From: JASLCR01 sp036405235
Lineage (GTDB): Bacteria > Patescibacteriota > Saccharimonadia > Saccharimonadales > Saccharimonadaceae
NCBI GenBank assembly: GCA_036405235.1
Contig: DASWYA010000001.1
Location: 124,001 to 188,000 of the forward strand
DNA: 64,000 nt
Direction: 5' to 3'
Below the pieces are notes generated by a model. The model had not been told where the DNA came from. It worked only from the letters and a program-made list of their open reading frames with translations, and did not search any database. Position 1 is the stretch's first letter; every line of letters starts with the position of its first letter. Of the stretch, positions 26,501-33,619 are shown one piece after another. The translations under genes were made by a program, and so were the position numbers.

Positions 26501-26522
26501 GATGGGTGAAAAAGCTCAGTAA
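23502..26522 (+). CDS. Large membrane protein with transglutaminase-like catalytic triad
   Basis: A 1006-residue protein. Hydrophobic segments lie at about 33-72, 404-428 (AFAGIAIIGGSFVAGHLAGYG) and 890-912 (FGLSAGVLLGAACMAVGW). Between the last two is a large region likely outside the membrane that ends in a transglutaminase-core pattern: C808 in LNCNVAAASFL, H846 in EAHAWVV and D858 in SIVDPTPS. This triad suggests a cysteine protease, peptide N-glycanase-like or crosslinking activity at the surface. I do not recognise the rest. Leaderless promoter upstream; no operon partner. Such a size is notable in a reduced genome. Confidence 0.75.
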   Translation: MSKDTVSEALSGILRKGDTLDAHDKRLRMRSQMGKAGLCGAIPGAVHGLSSWTSFTAVEGLVTPALLAGVLGAGVSYSGHRVTKRRIKHAETLQQAIRNEIDETVDVFRVFRHQSGKRFSQDHELVLRWYGLDHMGKQALSSDMAERMRHVADFADKHEIPCIQVDAKLFPDEESEEGGALTEYTLIEDEYAPDATVDVSPDTLRELAAELVSDQQSFLADAIIKQLQDPLLDKLFAQYKATKHPELRSKVLAHVRAAIERDGDTIEMQTEMVGMDRFSNRAIVRHQLNGGTVQAFSESRHPMTGLNGVRYTGERSLASFAGFGSREEMVAMLKTTDIATISDKQLLRAALYDLLYNAADTADIAALSHNTSDVAPDETASLFMRLADRDKSVDTITRGKLVRAFAGIAIIGGSFVAGHLAGYGVYEHQAANRKAEEEACKEYAGTHYDFFEDGGSVVSCEIDEDVLRRYREIYPASRFQLGAESLVSGVHEADMTVSSQLATFLINGIGVENLTKLFPIYDGDVSQEWIEEVGKKLHGFVPEVYASSSSEKFIGDVSNTSNKVLFTVTSLSADVSTKGYWQNSMNVALNASRTLQDRGHIRFSGVPIGGESELPLNLASQQTDIEQLNPEYMVETPYLGFDEFGTQDVDLPVIMGGTIVGARYVDKANPSEYIPADISRIGSQYFTNTEQNIVDHVKNMEQPVLQYWVKSDGDQIHAQPLRVYDDNQEGLSKSDQREIASQVRQELGLASDASDEEVYKVIKSKLYAYEPFKYAGVDQYVSLAPKAKGKDIIEEVGAVIAHLEALNCNVAAASFLTATLDSSENYNLMTGYRDNGDGKLVQQEAHAWVVDGDGSIVDPTPSTFAPGVEPREKIDEALPESSSKSGDFPFGLSAGVLLGAACMAVGWKRRQDLQRMSDSARTKLTLAYSGVHEAHEAIQFARYARPGTTSLSADSQRRYTVDELLREPPVLKTERPASRFSGRALLKVNRKAMARHRATQMGEKAQ

Positions 26523-26658
26523 TCCAATATTGCATGAGGCTTATCTTTCGTGCTAGTATAGAGCTAATCGCTGCAAGAATTTCTGATATTGTCCAATTGT
26601 AGCCACCGACTATCGCCTTACAAATTTGTTCACATAAAACTACAAAGGAAAAATAACT

Positions 26659-27537
26659 ATGGATGTACTAATAGTACTCTTTTGGACACTAGTAGGAAGT
26701 GTCTTCTCGCTAATCGGCGGCATTGCGCTGGTTGGAAATAAAAAATTACGTGAAAAAGCAATCCGCTACGGTATGCCTTTTGGAGCTGGTGCTCTTCTGG
26801 CAGCGGCATTTTTAGGCGTACTACCTGAAGCGATAGAAGGAAGCAGCGTGCATACGGCAATGGTATATGCGCTTGGTGGATTCCTAGGCTTCTTTGTGCT
26901 TGAGCGACTGCTCAGCTGGTTCCACCATCATGAGAGCCATCATCACGATAAAGTGCACGGTGCTCGTAACGAAACGCATCAATGGCTGGTGATCATTGGT
27001 GATACTCTGCATAATGCGATTGACGGTGTAGCGATTGGTGCGGCATTTCTCGTTAGTCCTGCTGCAGGTATTGGCGCAGCGCTGGCGGTTGCGGCACACG
27101 AGATACCGCAAGAGATTGGTGATTTCAGTATTTTGCTCGGTAAAGGCATGAAACCTCGTAAAGTTGTTCTCGTTAACCTTTTGAGTGCTCTTGCGACGGT
27201 GGTGACGGCAATGGCGACATACTTACTTGGAGGACTTACCGAACTCAATCCCGCTCCGCTACTTGCGGTTGCTGCTGGATTTTTCGTTTACATCGCAGCG
27301 AGTGATATCGTTCCGGATATTCACGAGAAATCACGACGTGAAGGCAATGTACAAGCAGTCATTCTACTCATAGGAGTAGCTGTACTTGCATTTGTGATTC
27401 AACTTACACCGCATTCACATGCTCATCATGAAGAAAGTACTGAGTCTGTCCATGGTCAGCACCAGGAGATGGATGTGCATGATCATCATGAAGCGGATGA
27501 ATCTCACCATGAGTATGAAACAGAGCATTCACACTAG
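26659..27537 (+). CDS. ZIP family metal transporter
   Basis: The 292-residue protein has about eight TM helices and the two metal-binding ZIP helices: IGDTLHNAIDGVAIG (about 114-128) and AVAAHEIPQEIGDFSI (about 139-154). A His-rich loop (HHHESHHHDKVH, near residue 92) and a His-rich C-terminus (HHEADESHHEYETEHSH) probably gather Zn or a similar divalent cation. Import across the inner membrane is inferred from the family. AAAGGA precedes the ATG; no metalloregulator site is apparent. Confidence 0.92.
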   Translation: MDVLIVLFWTLVGSVFSLIGGIALVGNKKLREKAIRYGMPFGAGALLAAAFLGVLPEAIEGSSVHTAMVYALGGFLGFFVLERLLSWFHHHESHHHDKVHGARNETHQWLVIIGDTLHNAIDGVAIGAAFLVSPAAGIGAALAVAAHEIPQEIGDFSILLGKGMKPRKVVLVNLLSALATVVTAMATYLLGGLTELNPAPLLAVAAGFFVYIAASDIVPDIHEKSRREGNVQAVILLIGVAVLAFVIQLTPHSHAHHEESTESVHGQHQEMDVHDHHEADESHHEYETEHSH

Positions 27538-27569
27538 ATGAGGTTGGGTGTGCTTGTGGTGGCTACTAG

Positions 27570-28157
27570 CTAGTCTTGATCAAGAGCTGGTGTCGTCACG
27601 AGTTTGACGCTATGAGGTGCGAAGGAGCCAGCGAGAAACGACTGCACAAGTTCGATAGCCCCAGGGACGATGATTTTTGTTAGCTGAGTTGTTTCGTCTA
27701 GGGAAAATCGTGCTAATACAAAGTTAACATCTCCCATTACCGCTCGCTGACTACTAGCAATACCGATACGTAGACGATTGCTCTGTTCGCCGCCGTGCTG
27801 ATTGATCGACTTTATGCCATTGTTGCCTGCGTCGCTGCCGCCAATGCGGGAACGTACAGTTCCAAATGGTAGTGCGAGATCATCGTGAATGATCAGGGTG
27901 TTTTCGGGAGTAACCTTATAAAAATCCATGAGCGGGCGAAGGCTCTCGCCGACCTCATTGTAGTAAGTAGTAGGCTTTACGAGCAAGATTTTTTCACCAT
28001 GTACGACTACCTCTGCAACTTCGGCTTTGAATTTATCTTTTTGCTGGAAAGAGGCATTGTGTTCTCTCGCATATGCATCGATAATTTCAAATCCGATATT
28101 GTGCCTAGTCTGTTCGTATCTTTTCTCTGGATTTCCCAATGCAAAAATAAGCTTCAT
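27570..28157 (-). CDS. pth: Peptidyl-tRNA hydrolase
   Basis: A 195-residue Pth: opening LIFALGNPEKRYEQTRHNIGFE with the catalytic His in TRHN, then TYYNEVGESL, LIIHDDLALPFG and GGSDAGNNGIKSI, all family signatures. It frees stalled peptidyl-tRNAs. TATACT on the minus strand ends 11 nt before the ATG, so the leader would be about four bases. Convergent with the ZIP gene. Confidence 0.95.
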   Translation of the reverse strand: MKLIFALGNPEKRYEQTRHNIGFEIIDAYAREHNASFQQKDKFKAEVAEVVVHGEKILLVKPTTYYNEVGESLRPLMDFYKVTPENTLIIHDDLALPFGTVRSRIGGSDAGNNGIKSINQHGGEQSNRLRIGIASSQRAVMGDVNFVLARFSLDETTQLTKIIVPGAIELVQSFLAGSFAPHSVKLVTTPALDQD

Positions 28158-28179
28158 ATCTGTAGAATAGTATAGACTA

Positions 28180-28208
28180 TTGATTATTTTACAAAAATAT
28201 GATAAAAT
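28180..28208 (+). promoter_or_regulatory. Promoter TTGATT-17-TAAAAT
   Basis: TTGATT 28180-28185 and TAAAAT 28203-28208 in AT-rich DNA precede the GC-rich gene at 28269 and lie in the pth upstream region on the other strand. Confidence 0.55.
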
Positions 28209-28268
28209 ATACCTCGATTGTCCCTTGCTCTGGATCGTCTAGGGCTTCTTCCCCAAGGAGGTACAATC

Positions 28269-28622
28269 ATGTCCAAGTATGAGTTGGACGGATACGAGCC
28301 GCTACGGCCGTGGCAGAGGTTGGTGTGCTACATCGACTTCATCGCTATCTTCGTGGCAGCAAAGATCCTCATTTTCCCGGGAGCACCGGTGCTTCGCACT
28401 GTCGTGTTCACGGGAGCGATGATCCTGACGTTCTCGTGCGCGCTCCTTGCGTACTGGGATGCTCGGGTGACGGCGCACCTTAAGAGAAAGGCGCGCCAGC
28501 GCAAGCGTCGTCAGGTGGCGGCTACTCGACAGGTCGTTTACAGGCCTGTATACCCCGTCTTCGCTGTACAGGGTGGAGCTGAGTGGCACTACTTCGACGA
28601 CAAGGCGCCAACCAGCAGCTAG
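28269..28622 (+). CDS. GC-rich orphan two-TM protein, probably foreign
   Basis: The 117-residue product (MSKYELDGYEPLRPWQRLV...) has two TM helices at about 22-40 and 44-64, a strongly basic stretch (HLKRKARQRKRRQ, about 72-84) and a soluble tail. The start at 28269 has AAGGAGG 8 nt upstream. Base composition and codon choice (CGG, CTC, GTC, GTG) are far more GC-rich than neighbouring genes, resembling an actinobacterial gene. It ends in a very stable GC hairpin. No family recognised. Acquisition from an actinobacterial host is a plausible inference. Confidence 0.65.
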   Translation: MSKYELDGYEPLRPWQRLVCYIDFIAIFVAAKILIFPGAPVLRTVVFTGAMILTFSCALLAYWDARVTAHLKRKARQRKRRQVAATRQVVYRPVYPVFAVQGGAEWHYFDDKAPTSS

Positions 28623-28636
28623 TCTGCGGTGCTACG

Positions 28637-28679
28637 GCCTCGCCGCCTCTCCCCTCTTCTCGGGGTGAGGCGGCGAGGC
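28637..28679 (+). terminator. 13-bp GC-rich terminator hairpin
   Basis: GCCTCGCCGCCTC (28637-28649) pairs perfectly with GAGGCGGCGAGGC (28667-28679), with an inner CCCC/GGGG pair. The following T tract is weak (TTCGTCATTTT), a style of high-GC genomes. Confidence 0.75.
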
Positions 28680-28717
28680 TTCGTCATTTTCTGACCTTCT
28701 ATAACGTTGTCGGTATA

Positions 28718-28746
28718 TTGACTATAAAACTTAAAAATGTTATAAT
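28718..28746 (+). promoter_or_regulatory. Promoter TTGACT-17-TATAAT
   Basis: TTGACT 28718-28723, TATAAT 28741-28746, 17-bp spacing, 33 bp before the ATG at 28780. The leader of about 26 nt has no Shine-Dalgarno. Confidence 0.8.
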
Positions 28747-28779
28747 TAAGATATATATTGAGATAAAACTATACCACTC

Positions 28780-29778
28780 ATGAAAGATAAAGACGAACTA
28801 ACGCGTAAAGAATACATGAAGCATGGAGAAGGTATCGTGCGGAATATTGCAGTAAGCGTTGTCGCTCAGGCTGTAGTGATAGAGGGCTTGAACGCTGAGC
28901 GTGATACTGTCCGACGCGGGGATATAATTTTTGCAGAGCACACTTCTTTCCTTCCTAAAGGAGTGCAAGGCTTATGCTTGCTAGCTAGGCAGCTGAGTGA
29001 AAATGTAAAGATCACCGCTGAGAGTGTTGAGTTTAGAACTAAAGTCAAAGAGTTTATAAGTGAAAGCCAACGATCTGATGACGGAGGAAAATTTTTATAT
29101 TGGGACGGCACAGGTGATCAAGACTTTACCTGGCATTTTGCGCCGTGGCTCGTGAGTCGATGTATGTATTCGTTTGTGGAGCATGGCGTACTGTCTCAAG
29201 ATGCTCTTGAGACGCTAGACCTAAAAGATGTTGCAGACATGATGAGACAAGAATGGTTCTACGATCTTGTGCGTGACATGGCTTTTGCGGGCAATGGAAC
29301 ATACGGCACTGTGGGTACGCGTGTCGGGGATTTTGCACCGAATTTTGGTATGATGTCATTATTTGGCGAGACCGAGGAAGTGTATAGATACGAGGGGTAT
29401 GACTATCCTGATGCGCTGGAAGTGGAAATTGACAAATCTGGTATAGCAAAGGCTCGTTTGCAAAAAGAATTTAGAGAAAAAATTCGGGAGACGATGAAAA
29501 ATGCAAACGGAGGCTCTATAGGCTGTCCGGTGGCCCACGAAGTGTTTCAGGTTGAAGGCGATACGCGACAGTCGCCATATATAGCACAGCTAGTAAGAGA
29601 CGGACGCATCGAGCAAATAGATGGACATCGGTATCGTCAGGTTTCGCCTCTTATAAGTGAGACGCTAGACCTAGTTGCTGATTATATTGAAGATTACGGT
29701 GTTCGATATGGGCAGCCGTTTATCGAAAGTGATGAGAATGGCCTGCGAGTGGCTCATAGGCCGCTTGATGTAGCTTAG
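28780..29778 (+). CDS. Hypothetical protein with C-terminal GCPVAH motif
   Basis: A 332-residue soluble protein without recognised domain. It contains an IGCPVAHEVFQ segment near residue 247 and a helix-rich C-terminus. The N-terminus (MKDKDELTRKEYMKHGEGIVRNIAV) is charged. A near-perfect promoter precedes it. The stop overlaps the convergent der stop by 4 bp. Length and composition are ordinary for this genome. Function unknown; the CPVAH string resembles Cys-Pro heme-ligand sites but that alone proves nothing. Confidence 0.6.
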   Translation: MKDKDELTRKEYMKHGEGIVRNIAVSVVAQAVVIEGLNAERDTVRRGDIIFAEHTSFLPKGVQGLCLLARQLSENVKITAESVEFRTKVKEFISESQRSDDGGKFLYWDGTGDQDFTWHFAPWLVSRCMYSFVEHGVLSQDALETLDLKDVADMMRQEWFYDLVRDMAFAGNGTYGTVGTRVGDFAPNFGMMSLFGETEEVYRYEGYDYPDALEVEIDKSGIAKARLQKEFREKIRETMKNANGGSIGCPVAHEVFQVEGDTRQSPYIAQLVRDGRIEQIDGHRYRQVSPLISETLDLVADYIEDYGVRYGQPFIESDENGLRVAHRPLDVA

Positions 29779-31178
29779 CTGTCTGAAGCTGAAGCTCGGG
29801 ATTTGTTGATTGGTGCTTTGCCCTCGGCGATGCGCTTTTTATTTTCCTTGATCTGCTTTTCGTCACGGAAGCTGAATTTGATTGGCGTACCAGAATAGTC
29901 GTAGGTTTCACGAAGGAGACGCTCTAGGTAGCGCTTGTAGCTCCAATGGACAAACTTGAGGTTGCTGCCATAGATAACAAACCATGGCGGCGCGGTATCA
30001 GTGTGCACCATGTAGCGAAGCTTTGGGTGGGTATTTTTTAGGCCAGCCGGTGGGTGCTTCTGGAGTGCTCGCTGCAGGAGATCATTAAGGATGCGCGTCT
30101 TCGTCTCTTGCTTTCTACGCGCATCGATATCTACGGCAAGATCGAATAGCTTGGTGACATTTTGACCTGTTTCGGAACTTGTAAAGATGAGGGGCGCCCA
30201 TGGGGTGAATTTGAAGTTGTAAGCGATTTTTGGCGCCAGGGCATCGCGCGTATAAGCATCTTTGCCTTCAACTGAATCCCACTTGCTGACGACGATCACG
30301 AGTCCCTTACCTGCCTCGTCAATGAGCCCAGCGAGACGTTGATCAAGTGCTGTGTTTAACTCATTTACATCCATCAAAAGGAAGCAAATATCTGATTCTT
30401 CGATAGCCTGCAGTGTGCGAAGGACTGAGAACTTCTCGATCCCAACTTCTTGCTTTCCTTGGCGGCGAACACCAGCGGTATCTAGTAGCTCAATGACACG
30501 CTTGTGGTAGCTGACTTGTACGCGGTTGACGTCGCGAGTTGTGCCAGCGACGTTGGCGACGACTGCTTGCTGTTTACCGGCGAGAGTGTTGAATAGATAA
30601 CTTTTGCCTGCATTTGGCCGACCGATTAATGCGATACGGAGTACATCGTCAGCAACTTTTTCTGTAACTGGAGGTAGAACTTCGGCGAGAGAGTTGAGAA
30701 CATCAGAGATGCCTGAATTATGCTCCGCAGAGGTGCGAATAATTGGCTTTATGCCGAGGCGTTTGAATTCATCATCATGAAGACTAGCCTTTAGGTCAGC
30801 TTTGTTAGTGACGAGAATAACTGGTTTTTTGCTCCTTAGAGCTTTTTTCGCCACTGTTCGATCATCATCTGATGGATATTGAGTCGAGTCAACGACTACA
30901 AGGATCACGTCGGCCGCAACAGCTGCTTCCTCAATCTGTTCTTGGATGCTGGCTTCAAATTCGTCGGCTGGATCCTTGAGGCCTGCTGTGTCTACTAGCC
31001 AAAATTGTGATTCTGAACCATCGTTACGATAACTTACTCTGCCGATAACGTTATCGCGAGTCGTACCAGCTTCACGAGCCACGATAGCTTGTTGCGACTT
31101 TACCAGACGATTAAAAAGCGAACTCTTGCCGACGTTCGCTTGGCCGATGATAGCAACTGTGGGAAGTTTTGAAGCCAT
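29775..31178 (-). CDS. der: Ribosome biogenesis GTPase Der (EngA)
   Basis: The 467-residue protein has two tandem GTPase domains: first with GQANVGKSS (12-20), DTAGLKDP and NKAD; second with GRPNAGKSY, DTAGVRRQG and SKWD. A C-terminal KH-like domain follows (about 360-440), and the tail ends in Ser/Lys-rich residues. Der acts in 50S subunit maturation. TATAAT (minus strand) ends 12 nt upstream of the ATG. Convergent overlap with the gene ending at 29778. Confidence 0.95.
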   Translation of the reverse strand: MASKLPTVAIIGQANVGKSSLFNRLVKSQQAIVAREAGTTRDNVIGRVSYRNDGSESQFWLVDTAGLKDPADEFEASIQEQIEEAAVAADVILVVVDSTQYPSDDDRTVAKKALRSKKPVILVTNKADLKASLHDDEFKRLGIKPIIRTSAEHNSGISDVLNSLAEVLPPVTEKVADDVLRIALIGRPNAGKSYLFNTLAGKQQAVVANVAGTTRDVNRVQVSYHKRVIELLDTAGVRRQGKQEVGIEKFSVLRTLQAIEESDICFLLMDVNELNTALDQRLAGLIDEAGKGLVIVVSKWDSVEGKDAYTRDALAPKIAYNFKFTPWAPLIFTSSETGQNVTKLFDLAVDIDARRKQETKTRILNDLLQRALQKHPPAGLKNTHPKLRYMVHTDTAPPWFVIYGSNLKFVHWSYKRYLERLLRETYDYSGTPIKFSFRDEKQIKENKKRIAEGKAPINKSRASASDS

Positions 31179-31216
31179 AAACTAGAGCATATTATAACAG
31201 AGGTAGCAAAGATATG

Positions 31217-31843
31217 CTACTCCCCAGCTAGACTTCGATCAAATAGATTTTCGTCTCGTCCGCAAATAGTGACGACACTTTGAAAGAGCGGCTCAATGAT
31301 TTTTGCACGATGCGCAAGACATACTCTCTCTGCTATCTCGTGACCTTGGTCGATACAGTCAAGCTGCGCCTTGGTTTTTAGGAGGTTAATTTCTGGTACT
31401 TTTAACGCTCCGTCTTGTATTGTCCATTTCTCGTACGACTCTGGTTCAGCCGGATAATAAAGAGGCACAAGGCCAAGCTCGGTTTCCATGCGTCTCGTCG
31501 TCTTGTTGTCTTGGGTGAGTAATAGTTCAAGTGTTGCAAATGATTCGGGATTTCGAAGAACTTCTACGAGCTCTTCTGTTGAAGTGCTATCTTCCCTGCC
31601 AACCAGCGAAGCAATATGACAGTAGCGAAATAATACGGCTGTACCGTGAGGCATTGGTGGTTTCACCACCTCCCTTCCGATTAAAGGATTTGCGCGTTGT
31701 ATATCCGTGATTAATGCGTCATTGGCGCCGTTGTAGCGGAGAAATTCATCTGCCGGCTTACGGGTTGCGGAACGGCTTCTTGGCCAAGTCTCAGCGACCT
31801 GTTGGCTTGTGGCGCGTAAAACAGCATAATGATTTTTAGACAT
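31217..31843 (-). CDS. Hypothetical protein, 208 residues
   Basis: A soluble protein (MSKNHYAVLRATSQQ...) with an Arg/Ser-rich N-terminus and no recognised domain. Segments ELVEVLRNPESFATLELLL and DCIDQGHEIAERVCLAHRAKII are helical. It is transcribed from a clear TTGACT-17-TACTAT promoter that ends 7 nt before the ATG, so translation is predicted to be leaderless. It sits between der and the pseudouridine synthase. Function unknown. Confidence 0.6.
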   Translation of the reverse strand: MSKNHYAVLRATSQQVAETWPRSRSATRKPADEFLRYNGANDALITDIQRANPLIGREVVKPPMPHGTAVLFRYCHIASLVGREDSTSTEELVEVLRNPESFATLELLLTQDNKTTRRMETELGLVPLYYPAEPESYEKWTIQDGALKVPEINLLKTKAQLDCIDQGHEIAERVCLAHRAKIIEPLFQSVVTICGRDENLFDRSLAGE

Positions 31844-31850
31844 GATAAAA

Positions 31851-31879
31851 ATAGTAAAATATTAATCTAATTTAGTCAA
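31851..31879 (-). promoter_or_regulatory. Leaderless promoter TTGACT-17-TACTAT
   Basis: Minus strand: -35 at 31874-31879, -10 at 31851-31856, start codon 7 nt later at 31843. Confidence 0.75.
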
Positions 31880-31884
31880 TATCA

Positions 31885-32574
31885 CTATAAAGCGGCCGAT
31901 GTTTCTGCAAAATGTCCAGATGCTAAATCATTCAGTTGGTAGTTCCCAAATTGTTCTCTATGAAGTCTTGCCACACTATAGCCAAGCGCAGCAAAGGTGC
32001 GACGGATTTGGCGATTGCGACCCTCTGACATGGTGATTTTATATGTTTTTGCCTGCTCAGTTTTCTCTATGAGGAATTGGCTTTTGCCATCTTCTAGTAT
32101 GACGCCGAAGTCGCTAATCATCTGCTGATGGAGTGGCTGCAAGGGATTGTCTAGTGTTACCTCGTAAATCTTTACTTTGTGGAAGCTAGGATGGGTCATC
32201 TGGTGAGCAAAGTCACCATCGTTGGTGAGGAGAATCATCCCTGAGGAGTCTTTGTCGAGGCGGCCGACTGGCTTTAACTGATGGTATTCTTTTGGTAGAA
32301 GCTCGTAGATTGTCGGTGTATCACCTTGCCTTTTGCGTGAGCAAACATAACCTGCAGGTTTATGCAGTGCTAGATAGACAAATTGAGTTGAAGAATCAAT
32401 TTGCTTACCGTTAACATTGATGATATCGCCTATTGATACACGCTGGCCAAGTTCTGCGATTTGATCATTGATTTTGACTGACTTTTTCTCGATTAGATCA
32501 TCAGCTTCACGGCGTGAAATGCCAAGCTGAAGCGCAAGGAATTTATTGAGTCGTTGATCTTTATCTGATTGCAT
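31885..32574 (-). CDS. Pseudouridine synthase, RsuA/RluB family
   Basis: The 229-residue enzyme has an N-terminal S4 domain (RLNKFLALQLGISRREADDLIEK) and the RsuA-family catalytic block GRLDKDSSGMILLTNDG with the active Asp. EGRNRQIRRTFAALG near the C-terminus is the RluB/RsuA RNA-contacting motif. It modifies a uridine in rRNA; 16S versus 23S specificity cannot be read off. TATACT (32582-32587, minus) ends 7 nt before the ATG. Confidence 0.9.
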   Translation of the reverse strand: MQSDKDQRLNKFLALQLGISRREADDLIEKKSVKINDQIAELGQRVSIGDIINVNGKQIDSSTQFVYLALHKPAGYVCSRKRQGDTPTIYELLPKEYHQLKPVGRLDKDSSGMILLTNDGDFAHQMTHPSFHKVKIYEVTLDNPLQPLHQQMISDFGVILEDGKSQFLIEKTEQAKTYKITMSEGRNRQIRRTFAALGYSVARLHREQFGNYQLNDLASGHFAETSAAL

Positions 32575-32605
32575 CTAGACTAGTATAGCAAGAAGTGGCT
32601 AAACT

Positions 32606-33565
32606 CTACGCCATAGGGGGTGTAGGAGCTGATGGAGCGCCTGGTGCTGGCGCTGGAGTTGGGGCTGCGCTCGCTGGTGGAGTCTCTTCGTATGACATGG
32701 CTGGCGGTTGTGGCACCGGTGGTGTGATAGGAGCTGGAATAGGCGCCGCTGGAGCGACTGGACTAGCCGGTGCGACAGCAGTTGTGTCATTTTGCGCTTC
32801 GGCTGAGCCACCGAGTTCTTTTGCGATCAGGTCGGCAACTTGCTCGGTAGATGATTCTTCCGCTTTTTGGATAGGCTCAATAACACGACCTAGAGAACTT
32901 GAGGAGCTTGGGCGAGGTGTCGAGAATGGTGCGGTTGGCTCTGGGAGTGAGCTTGGCTGAGGCACGGCTGGCGCTTGAGGTGCGGGTTGTGGGGCTGGTA
33001 TTACCGGCGCAGGTGCCGGTGGTGTGATAGGAGCTGGAATAGGAGTAGGCTGAGCTGTTGGGCGTGGCTGTGGTGCGACCGGAGCAGCTGGACGTGCTGC
33101 TGGAGCTGTGTTGCTGCTACCAAAAGCTTGCGCAGGTACTTGAGCTGGCTCTGGTACAGCTGATTGAGTCGCTGCTGGAGCTCCCCCGGCAACAGGTGCA
33201 TCACTGAGAACTTCATGGACAGCTCTCACGACATCCTCGATTCCAACCTGCGACTTTACAAGATACTTATCTGCACCGAGTTCTTCCCCTCGCTTCCTCT
33301 GGTCTTCAGACGAAAGTGCGGTCATCATGATCACCTTGATATTCTTTGTTTCTGTCGTAGAGCGAAGGATATCGAGCATGTCAAAGCCACTGATTTTTGG
33401 CATCATAACATCACTGACAATAAGACCTGGTCGTTCTTTGATTGCCATAGCGAGCGCTTCCTCGCCGTCGCCAGCTGAGATAATGTCGTACCCCTCGGCA
33501 AGTAGCCGAACGCCATAAATTTCGCGCAGGCTTTTGTCATCTTCTACGAGTAATATCTTGGTCAT
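32606..33565 (-). CDS. Response regulator with Pro/Ala-rich tail
   Basis: A 319-residue protein with an N-terminal CheY-like receiver (1-120; phosphoacceptor D52 in IVSDVMMP, acidic pocket EDD at 8-10, Lys in VKSQ). No DNA-binding output domain follows; instead residues 125-319 are low-complexity Pro/Ala/Gln with internal repeats. The histidine kinase directly upstream on the same strand has the same kind of tail, so they are a pair. The tails may mediate clustering or surface interactions. TATAGT and AGGAG precede the ATG. Confidence 0.85.
   Translation of the reverse strand: MTKILLVEDDKSLREIYGVRLLAEGYDIISAGDGEEALAMAIKERPGLIVSDVMMPKISGFDMLDILRSTTETKNIKVIMMTALSSEDQRKRGEELGADKYLVKSQVGIEDVVRAVHEVLSDAPVAGGAPAATQSAVPEPAQVPAQAFGSSNTAPAARPAAPVAPQPRPTAQPTPIPAPITPPAPAPVIPAPQPAPQAPAVPQPSSLPEPTAPFSTPRPSSSSSLGRVIEPIQKAEESSTEQVADLIAKELGGSAEAQNDTTAVAPASPVAPAAPIPAPITPPVPQPPAMSYEETPPASAAPTPAPAPGAPSAPTPPMA
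32716..32743. repeat. 28-bp direct repeat inside the response regulator gene
   Basis: The bases 32716-32743 recur exactly at 33016-33043, offset by exactly 300 bp (100 codons). Both copies encode a PIPAPITPP-type peptide within the Pro/Ala tail, indicating expansion by duplication. No mobile element is involved. Confidence 0.85.
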
Positions 33566-33619
33566 ACTTGCTCCTACTATACCATAAGCGTTTTAGAAAA
33601 CGCTATATACCTTTCTGTA

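Noticed and set aside
32716..33043. 28-bp repeat as a mobile element or CRISPR remnant
   Set aside because: Both copies are in frame in a low-complexity protein tail at a 100-codon offset; coding expansion explains them. No CRISPR array or insertion sequence was seen anywhere in the window.
32595..33478. Open frames opposite the response regulator and kinase tails
   Set aside because: They are shadows of the Pro/Ala-rich coding sequence (Gly/Ala and Trp/Arg-rich translations without start signals).
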